Shown: positions 51,783-61,710 of the stretch, piece by piece
How positions within the stretch are numbered: position 1 is the stretch's first letter
Layout: each line of letters opens with the position of its first letter
NCBI GenBank assembly: GCA_963606965.1
Contig: CAVDAL010000032.1
Span: 1-64,000, forward strand
Direction: 5' to 3'
Source of the DNA: CAVDAL01 sp963606965
GTDB lineage: Bacteria; Actinomycetota; Coriobacteriia; Coriobacteriales; QAMH01
Length of the DNA: 64,000 bases
Notes under the pieces: model-generated
What the model saw: only the letters and a program-made list of their open reading frames with translations
Databases searched by the model: none
What the model was told of the DNA's origin: nothing
Made by a program: the position numbers and the translations under genes

Positions 51783-53171
51783 TTAAGCTCCCTTGACCTT
51801 GCCACCAAGAATCGCAAAGTCATCAAAAAATGATGGATAAGATTTGCTTACTGCACTTGCATTTATGATTGTAACAGGTTCATCGCATAAAATTGATGCG
51901 CATGCTGCCATCATTGCAATGCGGTGGTCGTTGTATGAATCAATGCATGCTCCATGCATCTTCGCTTTTCCATAAATAACAAGCTCATCATCATTTTCAA
52001 TATCAAGCTTTGCGCCAAGTTTGTCAAGCGCTTCGCATATTGCTTCAAGTCTGTCAGACTCCTTTAAGCGCAATCTGCCAACATTATGAATGTGTGTTGT
52101 GCCTTCTGCTGCGCATGCGACTAAAGCAATTGCAGGAACAAGATCTGGAATATCTGCAGCATCTAAATCAATAGCGCGCAAGCTGCCGCCTTGTGGTTTT
52201 TGTACTGTGATTTTGCAATATTTATCTTTTGTGTGCAGATTGATTTCTGCTCCAAATTGCTTCAAAATCCAAATGATTTTTTCATCACCTTGAAGGCTTG
52301 TTATTGAGTTGGCTGACTTATTGATTATTAGCCTGTTGTCATTGCCAATTTTGCAGACAATAGCATCGTTGGGGCAAAGCAAGTTCAAACCATTTTTGCT
52401 TATTGCACCAGCGCAAAGCCAAAAAGCTCTATTTGACCAATCGAGTTCTGTGCTGACTTCATAGTCATCAAACATTCCATATTTCCCTGCAACAATAAAT
52501 TCATTTTCGCTGGTAGTAATATTGATGCCAAAGCAGCGCATTGCCACAACTGTCATATTTATATATGGCTTTGATTCTGTCTTGCTATAAATTTTTAAGC
52601 AGCTTTTACCAAGAAGGGGAAGAGCTAGCAAAATTCCGCTAATAAATTGCGAAGACTCGGTAGACTCAAGATTAAATGTGCCTCCACTAATCTTTCCTGT
52701 GCAATGCAATTTTGTTTTGTCTTCTTTATCCCAGTAAATGTTTGCTCCATGATTTTTAAGCTCATCAATAAGTGGTTGTATGGGGCGTTCGCTCAAACGC
52801 TTGCTCAAATTAAAAGTGCAATTAATTCCAAGAGCGCAAACAACTGGCAGCAAAAAGCGAAAAGTTGAACCTGATTCACCAACATTTAATTCTGCATAAT
52901 CAATAAGCTTAGTTCTATCTATTGGAGTTACTGCAAAACCATCAGAGCTTTGCTTAATTTTTGCACCAAGCGCATTCAAACATTGCACAGTTGCAAATAC
53001 ATCTTTAGCCTGCGTTTTGCAAATGATACGCGTTGTGTATTCAGATAAAGCAGCGCAGATTAAAAATCTGTGTAATTCCGATTTTGATGCAAGTTCATAA
53101 TTTAGCGTTCCGCCAAAATTTTTTGCAGAAACTTCAATTGCATCATTATGTGTCCTTGCTGGCTTGTCCAT
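51783..53171 (-). CDS. aroA: 3-Phosphoshikimate 1-carboxyvinyltransferase (EPSP synthase)
   Basis: A 462-residue enzyme joining shikimate 3-phosphate and PEP. The inside-out alpha/beta barrel halves show GESGSTFRFLLPV (PEP/phosphate site), LSKRLSERPIQPLIDEL, and late RLRLKESDRLEAI and DSYNDHRIAMM. The ATG at 53171 is preceded by CGGGAA; a TTG at 53183 also opens the frame and abuts the aroB stop. The motif around the glyphosate site reads NVGESGST rather than NAGTAMR, which looks like a class other than the plant/enterobacterial one. Confidence 0.92.
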   Translation of the reverse strand: MDKPARTHNDAIEVSAKNFGGTLNYELASKSELHRFLICAALSEYTTRIICKTQAKDVFATVQCLNALGAKIKQSSDGFAVTPIDRTKLIDYAELNVGESGSTFRFLLPVVCALGINCTFNLSKRLSERPIQPLIDELKNHGANIYWDKEDKTKLHCTGKISGGTFNLESTESSQFISGILLALPLLGKSCLKIYSKTESKPYINMTVVAMRCFGINITTSENEFIVAGKYGMFDDYEVSTELDWSNRAFWLCAGAISKNGLNLLCPNDAIVCKIGNDNRLIINKSANSITSLQGDEKIIWILKQFGAEINLHTKDKYCKITVQKPQGGSLRAIDLDAADIPDLVPAIALVACAAEGTTHIHNVGRLRLKESDRLEAICEALDKLGAKLDIENDDELVIYGKAKMHGACIDSYNDHRIAMMAACASILCDEPVTIINASAVSKSYPSFFDDFAILGGKVKGA

Positions 53172-53183
53172 TTTTTCCCGCAA

Positions 53184-54230
53184 TTAATAGCCAGAAGCAA
53201 TATAATTTGCAAGTTCACTATAAGGAGTTTCTCTTATTTCACACTTGCCAATTTCACGCGGAATAATTAATTTTATTGAATCGCCGTCGCGCTTTTTATC
53301 TGTCATCATAACGCGAACAAGCTCATTTGGTTCATAATCAATCTCTGTTGGCAAATTTGCTTTTGTTAAAGATTCAACAATCTTTTTTACACATTCTTGC
53401 GAACATTCACCATTTGCATAAGCAGAGCGAGCGATTCCGGCAATCCCAATGCTAACAGCACGCCCGTGTGTCACTTTATATTCGCTTAAAACTTCAAATG
53501 CATGCCCTATGCTGTGCCCCAGATTCAGCATCACTCTAGAGCCTGTTTCACGTTCGTCTTCTTCAGTATATTTCTTCTTAATTTTTATACAGCGCGTGAT
53601 AATTTCTTCAATGTTGCTATGCATGTCTTGCATTAAGTCTAAAATTTCTGGATCGTCTAAAATTGCATATTTGATGACTTCTGCACAGCCATCTGCAAAG
53701 ATTTTTGCAGATAAAGTTGAAAGAACTTCAATGTCGCACAAAACAAGGTTTGGCTGCCAAAATGCGCCAACCAAATTTTTGTGAGCACCAAGATTGATTG
53801 CAGTTTTGCCACCAATTGATGCATCGACCATTGCAAGAAGAGTTGTTGGAATATTGATAAGCGATATCCCACGCATATATGTTGCAGCAGCATATCCTGC
53901 CATGTCGCTTGCGACTCCGCCGCCTAGTGCGATAATGCTGTCCTGCCTGTCAAAGCTCATGTCTGCTAAGAATTCTAAAATATCAATATATGTTTTTGTT
54001 GTTTTATATTTTTCCCCACTTGGGAAGACAAATTTGTGTACTGTGAATCCAGCTTCCTTCAGGCTTTTTAGCACTCGTTCGCCATAAATTAAGTCAACAT
54101 TTGAGTCGCTTATGAGCGCGCAATGCTTTGACTTTGTGACTTTTGAAATTTCTTCACCACATGTGTCAAGTAAGCCAGACCCAATTTCAACATTGTAATT
54201 TTTCGAGCTATGCACGCAAACGCTATTCAT
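53184..54230 (-). CDS. aroB: 3-Dehydroquinate synthase
   Basis: A 348-residue NAD- and metal-dependent enzyme that cyclises DAHP to 3-dehydroquinate. The signature blocks are GGGVASDMAGYAAATYMRGI, TTLLAMVDASIGGKTAINLG and NLGHSIGHAFEVLSEY with the metal-binding His residues. It is the first gene of the minus-strand operon. The intergenic space to the Fic gene should hold the operon promoter, though I could not pick one with confidence. Confidence 0.93.
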   Translation of the reverse strand: MNSVCVHSSKNYNVEIGSGLLDTCGEEISKVTKSKHCALISDSNVDLIYGERVLKSLKEAGFTVHKFVFPSGEKYKTTKTYIDILEFLADMSFDRQDSIIALGGGVASDMAGYAAATYMRGISLINIPTTLLAMVDASIGGKTAINLGAHKNLVGAFWQPNLVLCDIEVLSTLSAKIFADGCAEVIKYAILDDPEILDLMQDMHSNIEEIITRCIKIKKKYTEEDERETGSRVMLNLGHSIGHAFEVLSEYKVTHGRAVSIGIAGIARSAYANGECSQECVKKIVESLTKANLPTEIDYEPNELVRVMMTDKKRDGDSIKLIIPREIGKCEIRETPYSELANYIASGY

Positions 54231-54398
54231 TCCTGATAAACCCCTTTGTAATTACTAGCGCGTATTGTTTAAGATGTTTTACCACAAATTGTGCAGCACT
54301 TGCAAAAAGTTTGCCTTATTGTTTTCTATTTGTGCATAAATGTAACTAGACAAGTTTTTTTGTATGTTGGCAGATATGAACTCTGGTTTTAGTAAAAT

Positions 54399-55256
54399 AT
54401 GCATATAAACAAATTAATGAAAGCTGAAAGTATGGAAAAAGACCCATTTGAAAATTATTCAATAGAAACTGAACCGGAAAAAGCCAAAAAAAGCTATGCG
54501 TGGAATACAGCAATTGGTTTGCAAGCTGTTGATGGACTTAAAGTCTCTGATTATCTTGTTGAAACAGCAACAAAAAATATTGAAGGTGAAATCACATTAG
54601 AACAAGCACGTTCGATGATTGATAGCTATTATGCTGAAAAGTCACAACGTGCTATTGATGATAATGATCGCACAGAGGAAGCTGATAAAGTTTCAAGCAG
54701 AATTTCTGAACTGATTTCTGAGCCGGCATTTTCACTTTCTGTAAATGAATATGTTTCCATACATCGCAAACTGTTTTATGGAATATATGACCATGCAGGA
54801 AAGGTTCGTGATTATAACATCACAAAAAAAGAATGGGTTTTAGATGGCGCAACTGTGATATATGGCACAGCTTCTGAATTAGAATCAACTCTTGAATATG
54901 ATATTTCTAAAGAAAAGGCTTTTTCATATAAGGGTCTTTTGCCAGAAGAAATGATTAATCATCTTGCTATTTTTATATCCAACTTGTGGCAAATTCATGC
55001 TTTTGCAGAAGGCAACACAAGAACCACTGCTGTCTTTTTAATTAAATACTTACAGGTCTTGGGCTATGATGTGACCAATGATTTATTTAAAGAAAATTCT
55101 TGGTATTTCAGAAATGCTCTTGTTCGCGCAAATTATACAAATTTGCAAAAGAACATACATGAAACAACTAAATATCTTGAACTATTTTTAAAGAACTTGC
55201 TTTTTAATGAGCAAAATGAACTAAATAATCGAGATTTGCATATAGATAACGAATAG
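54399..55256 (+). CDS. Fic-domain AMP transferase with N-terminal inhibitory motif
   Basis: A 285-residue protein. The Fic active-site loop is HAFAEGNTRTTAVF (about residues 205-218), matching HPFxDGNGR with Ala for Pro, Glu for Asp and Thr for the second Gly. Upstream is a helical segment with TKNIEG (around residues 58-63), which fits the [S/T]xxxE[G/N] inhibitory helix that obstructs ATP binding. The segment resembles the VbhA-type antitoxin fused to its toxin. It should therefore be self-inhibited and AMPylate a protein target when released. Several ATGs are possible (54399, 54417, 54432); the second lies seven bases after a TATAAA box. Confidence 0.75.
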   Translation: MHINKLMKAESMEKDPFENYSIETEPEKAKKSYAWNTAIGLQAVDGLKVSDYLVETATKNIEGEITLEQARSMIDSYYAEKSQRAIDDNDRTEEADKVSSRISELISEPAFSLSVNEYVSIHRKLFYGIYDHAGKVRDYNITKKEWVLDGATVIYGTASELESTLEYDISKEKAFSYKGLLPEEMINHLAIFISNLWQIHAFAEGNTRTTAVFLIKYLQVLGYDVTNDLFKENSWYFRNALVRANYTNLQKNIHETTKYLELFLKNLLFNEQNELNNRDLHIDNE

Positions 55257-55271
55257 AGGGAAGAAGCAAAA

Positions 55272-55877
55272 ATGAACATAACTGTATTTTTAGGTGCTGC
55301 AGAAGGCAATAATCCAAAGTTTAAAGAATGCGTGGCAGAGCTTGGCTCATGGTTTGGCAAAACAGGCAATACGCTAGTTTATGGCGGGTCAAAAACTGGC
55401 TTGATGGGTGTTTTGGCAACAAGTGCGATTCAAGCTGGAGCAGAAGTTATTGGTGTGGAAACAACCTTTTTTGTTGAACAAAATGTGCATTTTGAACAGG
55501 CAACAAAGTTAATCATTGAAGATGATTTATCTAAGCGCAAAGATAGCATGATCAATGCTGCAGATGCGTTCATCATTTTTCCTGGTGGCAATGGCACGCT
55601 TGATGAAGCTAGCGATGTCATGGCAAAAGCTTCACTTGGACATATAGATGCGCCATGCATTTTTTATAATATTGATGGCTATTACAATTCTTTGAAAGAT
55701 TTTTTGCAAAATATGATTGATTGCGGCTTTTCAACAAAGAACCGCCAGCGCACTATAAGTTTTGCTTCATCATTGGAAGAAATTGAAGAAATTTTGCAAA
55801 ACTTTACAAAGGCTGAAATGGATAAAACTTCTGGTGAAGCATTCCGCGATCTTTGCGCCGAGCAATTAGGCATTTAG
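55272..55877 (+). CDS. LOG-family protein (nucleoside 5'-monophosphate phosphoribohydrolase-like)
   Basis: A 201-residue Rossmann-like protein with VYGGSKTGLMGVLA and the family motif PGGNGTLDE (about 100-108), including the Arg-Lys stretch LSKRKDSMI just before. LOG proteins release free base and ribose 5-phosphate from nucleoside monophosphates, and in plants activate cytokinins. In bacteria the role is usually unclear. It follows the Fic gene by 15 bases and may be co-transcribed with it, though no functional link is evident. AGAGGGAAG precedes the ATG. Confidence 0.8.
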   Translation: MNITVFLGAAEGNNPKFKECVAELGSWFGKTGNTLVYGGSKTGLMGVLATSAIQAGAEVIGVETTFFVEQNVHFEQATKLIIEDDLSKRKDSMINAADAFIIFPGGNGTLDEASDVMAKASLGHIDAPCIFYNIDGYYNSLKDFLQNMIDCGFSTKNRQRTISFASSLEEIEEILQNFTKAEMDKTSGEAFRDLCAEQLGI

Positions 55878-56029
55878 CACATCTATCAACAAATTTTATG
55901 TGAGCTTATATCAGTTCTGTAATATGCTATGTCGGTTATTCTTTTCATGCGCATACATATAGCAAAGCTTTGACTTGCTGTTATGTGCATGAATGGCAAA
56001 GTTGAGCACAAAACTAATAGCTTATATAG

Positions 56030-57112
56030 ATGGGAAGTATGGAAGCAAAAAGCGCCATAGCAAAAGAGCTTGTTGATAAACTTGCATTAAAGCATTGTCT
56101 TGAACTTGAAGAATATGAACTACTTGTTTCTAGCTTTGATTGTGAACTAGCAGCATATGCAGCAAGTTTAGCTGTTGATGCATGCTTGGGTGTTTATGGC
56201 AAGAATATATATGTTCGTGGGCTTATTGAATTTAGCAACTATTGCAAAAATAATTGCTATTATTGCGGCATCCGTGCTGAAAATAAAGCATGTGAACGTT
56301 ATAGGCTGACAAATTCCCAAATTCTTGAATGTGCAGATGAAGGTTACAAACTTGGATATCGCACTATTGTTTTGCAAAGTGGCGAAGATGAATATTATAC
56401 AGATGAGATTTTGTGCAATTTAATTTCCGCTTTGAAAGAGCAGCATCAAGATTGCGCTGTCACTTTATCTGTTGGGGAGCGCAGTGCCAAAAGCTACCAA
56501 TTGTTGCGAGCCGCCGGAGCAGACAGATATCTTCTGCGTCATGAAACAGCAAATAAAGCACATTATGAAAAGCTACATCCAGGACAAATGAGCTGGCAAA
56601 ATAGAATGGATTGCTTGCAAAATTTAAAGGATTGCGGCTTTTGTGTTGGCGCTGGCTTTATTGTTGGTTCACCTTATCAAAGTGCGGCATCTATCGCGCA
56701 AGATTTGAAATTCATTGAACAATTTAAGCCGCAAATGTGCGGGATTGGGCCATTTGTTCCTCATCATGCAACGCAATTTGCAAAGTGCGAGGCTGGCTCT
56801 GTTGATTTGACTTGCTATTTGCTTTCACTTATACGTTTGATTCAACCAAATATCTTGTTACCAGCAACAACAGCGCTTGCAACTCTAGCACAAGATGGTC
56901 GCGAGCGCGGAATACTTTCTGGTGCAAATGTTGTTATGCCAAATTTGTCACCGTGCAATGTTCGCAAAAAATATGAAATTTATGATAACAAAGCATGTAC
57001 GGGGGAAGAAGCTGCGACAAGTTTTAAGCGTTTGAAAGCTAGCTTGAGCAAAATTGACAGGAATTTAATTATAGACAGAGGCGACCCAAAGCCGTTAAAA
57101 GAGGTGTTATAA
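56030..57112 (+). CDS. hydE: [FeFe]-hydrogenase maturase HydE (radical SAM)
   Basis: A 360-residue radical SAM enzyme that acts on the complex made by HydG during H-cluster assembly. The [4Fe-4S] motif is CKNNCYYCG at about residues 72-80. The block VLQSGEDEYYTDE and the C-terminal GANVVMPNLSPCNVRKKYEIY are typical for HydE. It is first in the five-gene hydrogenase operon. An ATG three codons downstream (56039) is an alternative start; neither has an ideal Shine-Dalgarno. Confidence 0.9.
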   Translation: MGSMEAKSAIAKELVDKLALKHCLELEEYELLVSSFDCELAAYAASLAVDACLGVYGKNIYVRGLIEFSNYCKNNCYYCGIRAENKACERYRLTNSQILECADEGYKLGYRTIVLQSGEDEYYTDEILCNLISALKEQHQDCAVTLSVGERSAKSYQLLRAAGADRYLLRHETANKAHYEKLHPGQMSWQNRMDCLQNLKDCGFCVGAGFIVGSPYQSAASIAQDLKFIEQFKPQMCGIGPFVPHHATQFAKCEAGSVDLTCYLLSLIRLIQPNILLPATTALATLAQDGRERGILSGANVVMPNLSPCNVRKKYEIYDNKACTGEEAATSFKRLKASLSKIDRNLIIDRGDPKPLKEVL

Positions 57113-57115
57113 AAA

Positions 57116-58597
57116 TTGAAAGAAGAGATGGTTAAAACGCAGGAAAAATATAAATATGATGTCGCATCTTGTTGCGCAGATGAATTTATAAACAATGATG
57201 AGATTTTGGAATCTTTGGCTTATGCGCAGGAAAATAAGGGCAATGTTGAACTATGTCGCAAAATTCTTGCGCAGGCGCAATCGTCACTTGAAAATCCGCG
57301 CCGCGACCATGCGCCAGTCATAACTCATCGTGAAGCTGCTTTGCTTCTTGCTTGTGAAGATCCACAAATTGATGCTGCTTGCAAGGCGCTGGCTAGGAAA
57401 ATTAAGCTGCGTTTTTATGGCAACAGAATTGTCCTGTTCGCTCCTCTTTATCTTTCAAATTATTGTGTCAATAGCTGTTTGTACTGCCCATATCATGCAA
57501 AGAATAAAGAAATCCCGCGTCACAAATTAACGCAAGAGCAGATACGTGCAGAAGTTATTGCTTTGCAAGATGCAGGGCACAAGCGCTTGGCAATTGAAGC
57601 TGGGGAAGATCCACACAACAACCCGCTTAGTTACATCTTGGAAAGCATAAATACAATCTATGAAACGAAGCACAAAAATGGTGCAATTCGCAGAGTTAAT
57701 GTAAATATTGCAGCTACTAGTGTTGATGAATATAAGCAGCTTAAAAGCGCTGGTATTGGCACATATATTTTGTTTCAAGAAACATATAACAAAGAAAAAT
57801 ATTTGCAGTTGCACCCAACAGGCCCAAAGCATGATTATAACTGGCACACGGAAGCACACGACCGTGCAATGCAAGCTGGTATAGACGATGTTGGACTTGG
57901 TGTTTTGTTTGGTTTGGATAGCTATGACTATGAGCTTGTTGGTTTGATTATGCATGCGGAACATTTGGAGACTCGTTTTGGCGTTGGTCCGCACACAATC
58001 AGCGTTCCGCGAGTGAAGCCTGCAATGGATATTAATCCTGATGTTTTTGATAATGGAATTTCAGATGAACTTTTTGAAAAAATCATTGCAATTATTCGCT
58101 TGGCTGTTCCATATACAGGCATGATAATTTCCACTCGTGAAGGGCAAAGCGTGCGCGATGCTGCGTTGCAATATGGGGTCTCGCAAATTTCTGGCGGTTC
58201 GCGCACTAGTGTTGGTGGTTATGTTCAAAGTGAACGCCCACATGATACAGAGCAATTTAATGTGTCTGACCAGCGCAGTCTTGATGAAGTCATTGGTTGG
58301 CTTATTGATCGTGGGCACATTCCAAGTTTTTGCACAGCTTGTTATAGGGCGGGGCGCACTGGCGATCGCTTTATGGAATTTTGCAAAAATGGTGAAATCT
58401 TGAATTATTGTCACCCGAATGCACTTTTGACTTTGGAAGAATATTTAAGCGATTATGCTTCAAGTGAAGTGCGCGAAAAGGGAAGAAAGCTTGTTGATAT
58501 TGAGCTGAATAAAATTACGAATGAAAACACTCGCGCTTTATGTGGTGAAAGAATAGATCAAATTCGCAACTCGCAGGCGCGAGATTTTCGATTTTAG
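57116..58597 (+). CDS. hydG: [FeFe]-hydrogenase maturase HydG (tyrosine lyase, radical SAM)
   Basis: A 493-residue radical SAM enzyme that cleaves tyrosine to supply CO and cyanide ligands. The first cluster motif is CVNSCLYCPYH, as in ThiH. The C-terminal auxiliary cluster binding region SFCTACYRAGRTGDRF holds the two cysteines that hold the dangler iron cluster with a third nearby. This C-terminal part distinguishes HydG from ThiH. It is three bases after hydE. The start may be TTG at 57116, with GAGG ten bases upstream, or ATG at 57128. Confidence 0.92.
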   Translation: MKEEMVKTQEKYKYDVASCCADEFINNDEILESLAYAQENKGNVELCRKILAQAQSSLENPRRDHAPVITHREAALLLACEDPQIDAACKALARKIKLRFYGNRIVLFAPLYLSNYCVNSCLYCPYHAKNKEIPRHKLTQEQIRAEVIALQDAGHKRLAIEAGEDPHNNPLSYILESINTIYETKHKNGAIRRVNVNIAATSVDEYKQLKSAGIGTYILFQETYNKEKYLQLHPTGPKHDYNWHTEAHDRAMQAGIDDVGLGVLFGLDSYDYELVGLIMHAEHLETRFGVGPHTISVPRVKPAMDINPDVFDNGISDELFEKIIAIIRLAVPYTGMIISTREGQSVRDAALQYGVSQISGGSRTSVGGYVQSERPHDTEQFNVSDQRSLDEVIGWLIDRGHIPSFCTACYRAGRTGDRFMEFCKNGEILNYCHPNALLTLEEYLSDYASSEVREKGRKLVDIELNKITNENTRALCGERIDQIRNSQARDFRF

Positions 58598-58653
58598 ATT
58601 TTGTACTTTTGATTTTGAAATTGCGAGTACATGAATGGAGGAAAGCTTAAAAC

Positions 58654-59880
58654 ATGGGATTAAATGATGCGCCATCAGGTGAGCGAATGTGCATTGGCTT
58701 TTTTGGCGTGCGCAATGCTGGCAAGTCGAGTCTTGTGAATGCTGTGACAGCACAAGAGATGTCAATTGTCGATGCTAAGCTTGGTACAACAACTGACCCT
58801 GTTAGTAAGAATATGGAGCTTTTGCCATTAGGCCCTGTCACAATTATTGATACTCCGGGCATTGATGATGAAGGTAGCCTTGGCGCTAAGCGAATTGAAA
58901 AGACTCATAAAATTTTGGAAACTTGCGACATTGCTATTCTGGTTGCAGATGCTTCACGCGTGCTTAGTGCAGCAGACAAAGAATTGTTGCAAATTTTTAA
59001 AGATAAACAAAAACCATATATTCTTACTTTGAACAAGATTGATTTGCTTTCAGAAGAAGAAATAAATGAGCTTGAGCAAAAAGAAAACTGCTGCCTTGTG
59101 AGTGCGACGTGTGGCAGCGGCATTTATGAGCTAAAGGAACATATTGGCAAGTTGAAAGATAAAGCGCGTGAACATGAAAGAATGCTTATTCGCGATTTGC
59201 TTGAAGCAGGAGATATTGTTGTCTTGGTTATTCCAATTGACTCAAGCGCGCCAAAGATGCGCATAATCTTGCCGCAACAAATGGTAATGCGTGATTGCTT
59301 GGACGCGCATGCAATTCCAGTTTGCTGCCAGCCACAAGAGCTTGCAAATGTGCTTGATGCCTTGCAGCAAGAGCCAAAAATTGTCATTACAGACTCTCAA
59401 GTATTCAAAGAGGTTGAACAGATTGTTCCAAGTGATATTGCGTTAACTTCATTTTCAATATTGATGGCGCGATACAAAGGCGAGCTAGATGTTTTGCTGC
59501 AAGGCGCGCAAGCTTTGCAACAGCTGACAGATGAAAGCAAAGTGCTCATTTGCGAAGCATGTACGCATCATCGTCAGTGTGAAGATATTGGCACTGTTAA
59601 AATTCCTGCATGGGTTAAAGAATGCAGTGGGAGCAATCCTGAATTTAATTTCACAAGTGGCAAAGACTTCCCGCAAAATTTGGAAGATTATGATTTGGTC
59701 ATTCATTGCGGCGCATGCATGATTACACAAAATGAAATGCATTCGCGCATTGATATAGCAAAAGAAAATGGCGTGCAAATGGTTAATTATGGCATTGCTA
59801 TAGCAAAGATGAATGGAATTTTGACCCGCGCACTTGAGCCTTTTGGCAACAGCGCGATACAAGAAGAAAGGGCCGTATAA
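58654..59880 (+). CDS. hydF: [FeFe]-hydrogenase maturase HydF (GTPase scaffold)
   Basis: A 408-residue scaffold on which the diiron subcluster is completed before delivery to HydA. The N-terminal GTPase domain has GVRNAGKSSLVNAV (P-loop, about 19-32), DTPGIDD and LNKIDLL. The C-terminal cluster-binding domain has CTHHRQ, then HCGACMI, the CxH...HCxxC pattern for the [4Fe-4S] cluster. GGAGG precedes the ATG. The 56-base gap after hydG holds only a T-rich run. Confidence 0.92.
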   Translation: MGLNDAPSGERMCIGFFGVRNAGKSSLVNAVTAQEMSIVDAKLGTTTDPVSKNMELLPLGPVTIIDTPGIDDEGSLGAKRIEKTHKILETCDIAILVADASRVLSAADKELLQIFKDKQKPYILTLNKIDLLSEEEINELEQKENCCLVSATCGSGIYELKEHIGKLKDKAREHERMLIRDLLEAGDIVVLVIPIDSSAPKMRIILPQQMVMRDCLDAHAIPVCCQPQELANVLDALQQEPKIVITDSQVFKEVEQIVPSDIALTSFSILMARYKGELDVLLQGAQALQQLTDESKVLICEACTHHRQCEDIGTVKIPAWVKECSGSNPEFNFTSGKDFPQNLEDYDLVIHCGACMITQNEMHSRIDIAKENGVQMVNYGIAIAKMNGILTRALEPFGNSAIQEERAV

Positions 59881-59883
59881 ATT

Positions 59884-61710
59884 ATGAGCAAGTTATCTGT
59901 TTATGCTCCAACAAAACTTGATGAAGAAATTGAAGCTATTACTTCATCTGCAATAGATAGAATGTCAGTTTTTGCAGGCGCGACTTGCCCGCTAGAAGCT
60001 GCTCTTGGATTTTTCAAAATGTGTGCTTCGCAAAGCTGTGGCAAGTGCACTCCGTGCCGGATTGGCCTTTCGCGTCTGTCTGATGGTTTGGAAAATATTT
60101 TGCGTGGCTCAAATGCAGATGGTGTCATTGAAAATATCGAATCTATTTGCAATTCCTTATATCAAACAGCAGATTGTGCAATTGGCTTTCAAGCTGGAAA
60201 GATTGGTCTTGCTTTTGCGCAGCTAATTCATGAAGATGCAAAAAGCCATATTGAAAAAGGTATTTGTGCCAAAGAGTTCAGCGCTGTGCCATGCATTAGC
60301 AAGTGTCCGTCGCATGTTGATATTCCAGGCTATATTGCTCTTGTGCGCGCTGGCAGATATGCAGATGCTGTCCGCTTGATAAGAAATGATAATCCCTTCC
60401 CGAGTGCATGTGCCTTTGTTTGTGAACATCCATGTGAAGCATCCTGCCGCCGTGGGATGATAGATGCGCCGCTAAACATTCGTGCAATAAAGCAACATGC
60501 AGTTTTGAGTGCAGGTGAAGTTGAACCACCGCAAAAGTGTGAAAGCAGTGGCAAGAAAGTTGCAATTATTGGTGGAGGACCAAGTGGGTTGACCTGCGCA
60601 TATTATGCAGCATTGATGGGGCATAGCGTTACAGTTTTCGAGCAAAATGACAAACTTGGCGGCATGCTTTTATATGGCATTCCGCGATATAGGTTGCCTC
60701 AAAAATATATCGATTATGATATTGATGCAATTTTATCTTTAGGCGTGGAGGTAAAGTTTAATACAAAAGTTGGTAAAGATATAACATTAGATGAAATTGA
60801 AGATGCTTTCGATGCTATCTATATTGCAATTGGCGCGCACACATTCAAAGCTTTGGGAATTGAATATGAAACTCGTGAAGGCGTATGCGCTGCTGTTGAA
60901 TTTTTACATGAAGCTTCATCTGGGGCGCGCAAAGATTTAAGCGGGAAGGATGTTGTTGTTATCGGCGGCGGCAATGTTGCAATGGATGCTACTCGCACAG
61001 CAAAGCGTCTTGGCGCAAAAAGTGTTCATTGCATTTATAGACGTCGCAAAGAAGATATGACAGCTTTGCCGCAGGAAATTGAATCTGCAATTGCGGAAGG
61101 CTGCGAAATTGTCGAACTTATGGCACCTGATCATGTTGAAGTTGGAAAGGATAAGCCGCTGGTTTTTGTTGGACAGCCGCAAATTCCTGGTGAATATAGA
61201 GCTGGCAGGCCAAGTCCTGTTGCAGCTATGACTGCAAAGCATGAATATCCATGCGACATAATTATTGAAGCAATTGGTCAAGTTATTGAATCTGATTATT
61301 TTGAAAAGTGCGGCATCAATACAAACCGTGGAAGAATTGTTGCAGATGAATATTGTTCAGTCGATAAAAGTGAAAAAATATTTTCTGGTGGGGATAGCGC
61401 GACAGGCCCTTCCACTGTAATTCGCGCAATTGCTGCTGGTAAAGCTGCTGCTGCAAATATCGATGCGTTCTTGGGCTTCAATCATAATATTTATGATGAA
61501 ATTAAAATTCCGTCTGCTCAGTTCAAAACAAATAATGCATGCGGACGCGTGAATATTCAAGAAAGAGAGGCTAGCGAACGCGGAACAGATTTTGAAGGCG
61601 TTGAAATTCCTCTTAGCAATGAAGAAGCGCAACAGGAATGTGGAAGGTGCTTGCGTTGTGACCACTTTGGCATGGGCGCGTTGCATGAAGGGAGAACCCA
61701 AGCATGGTAA
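59884..61710 (+). CDS. NuoF-like [4Fe-4S] domain fused to a GltD-like FAD/NAD(P) oxidoreductase (hydrogenase partner)
   Basis: A 608-residue flavoprotein. Residues about 30-115 match the C-terminal Fe-S domain of NuoF (SCGKCTPCRIG with Cys52, Cys55, Cys58 and a later Cys). It is followed by the Fe-S region of glutamate synthase small subunit GltD (CISKCPSHVDIPGYI and CEHPCEASCRRG). FAD- and NAD(P)-binding sites follow: IIGGGPSGLTCAYYAA and VVIGGGNVAMDATRTA. It lacks the FMN/NADH domain of true NuoF. It starts three bases after hydF and overlaps hydA by seven bases. It most likely passes electrons between NAD(P)H and HydA. GltB is absent, so it is not part of glutamate synthase here. Confidence 0.85.
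   Translation: MSKLSVYAPTKLDEEIEAITSSAIDRMSVFAGATCPLEAALGFFKMCASQSCGKCTPCRIGLSRLSDGLENILRGSNADGVIENIESICNSLYQTADCAIGFQAGKIGLAFAQLIHEDAKSHIEKGICAKEFSAVPCISKCPSHVDIPGYIALVRAGRYADAVRLIRNDNPFPSACAFVCEHPCEASCRRGMIDAPLNIRAIKQHAVLSAGEVEPPQKCESSGKKVAIIGGGPSGLTCAYYAALMGHSVTVFEQNDKLGGMLLYGIPRYRLPQKYIDYDIDAILSLGVEVKFNTKVGKDITLDEIEDAFDAIYIAIGAHTFKALGIEYETREGVCAAVEFLHEASSGARKDLSGKDVVVIGGGNVAMDATRTAKRLGAKSVHCIYRRRKEDMTALPQEIESAIAEGCEIVELMAPDHVEVGKDKPLVFVGQPQIPGEYRAGRPSPVAAMTAKHEYPCDIIIEAIGQVIESDYFEKCGINTNRGRIVADEYCSVDKSEKIFSGGDSATGPSTVIRAIAAGKAAAANIDAFLGFNHNIYDEIKIPSAQFKTNNACGRVNIQEREASERGTDFEGVEIPLSNEEAQQECGRCLRCDHFGMGALHEGRTQAW

Noticed and set aside
58582..58617. Run of GATTTT-like units between hydG and hydF
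   Set aside because: Short, imperfect low-complexity T-rich stretch; no more than a spacer in the operon.
59884..61710. Assignment as glutamate synthase small subunit
   Set aside because: There is no GltB gene and an extra NuoF-like Fe-S domain is fused in front; the gene overlaps hydA.
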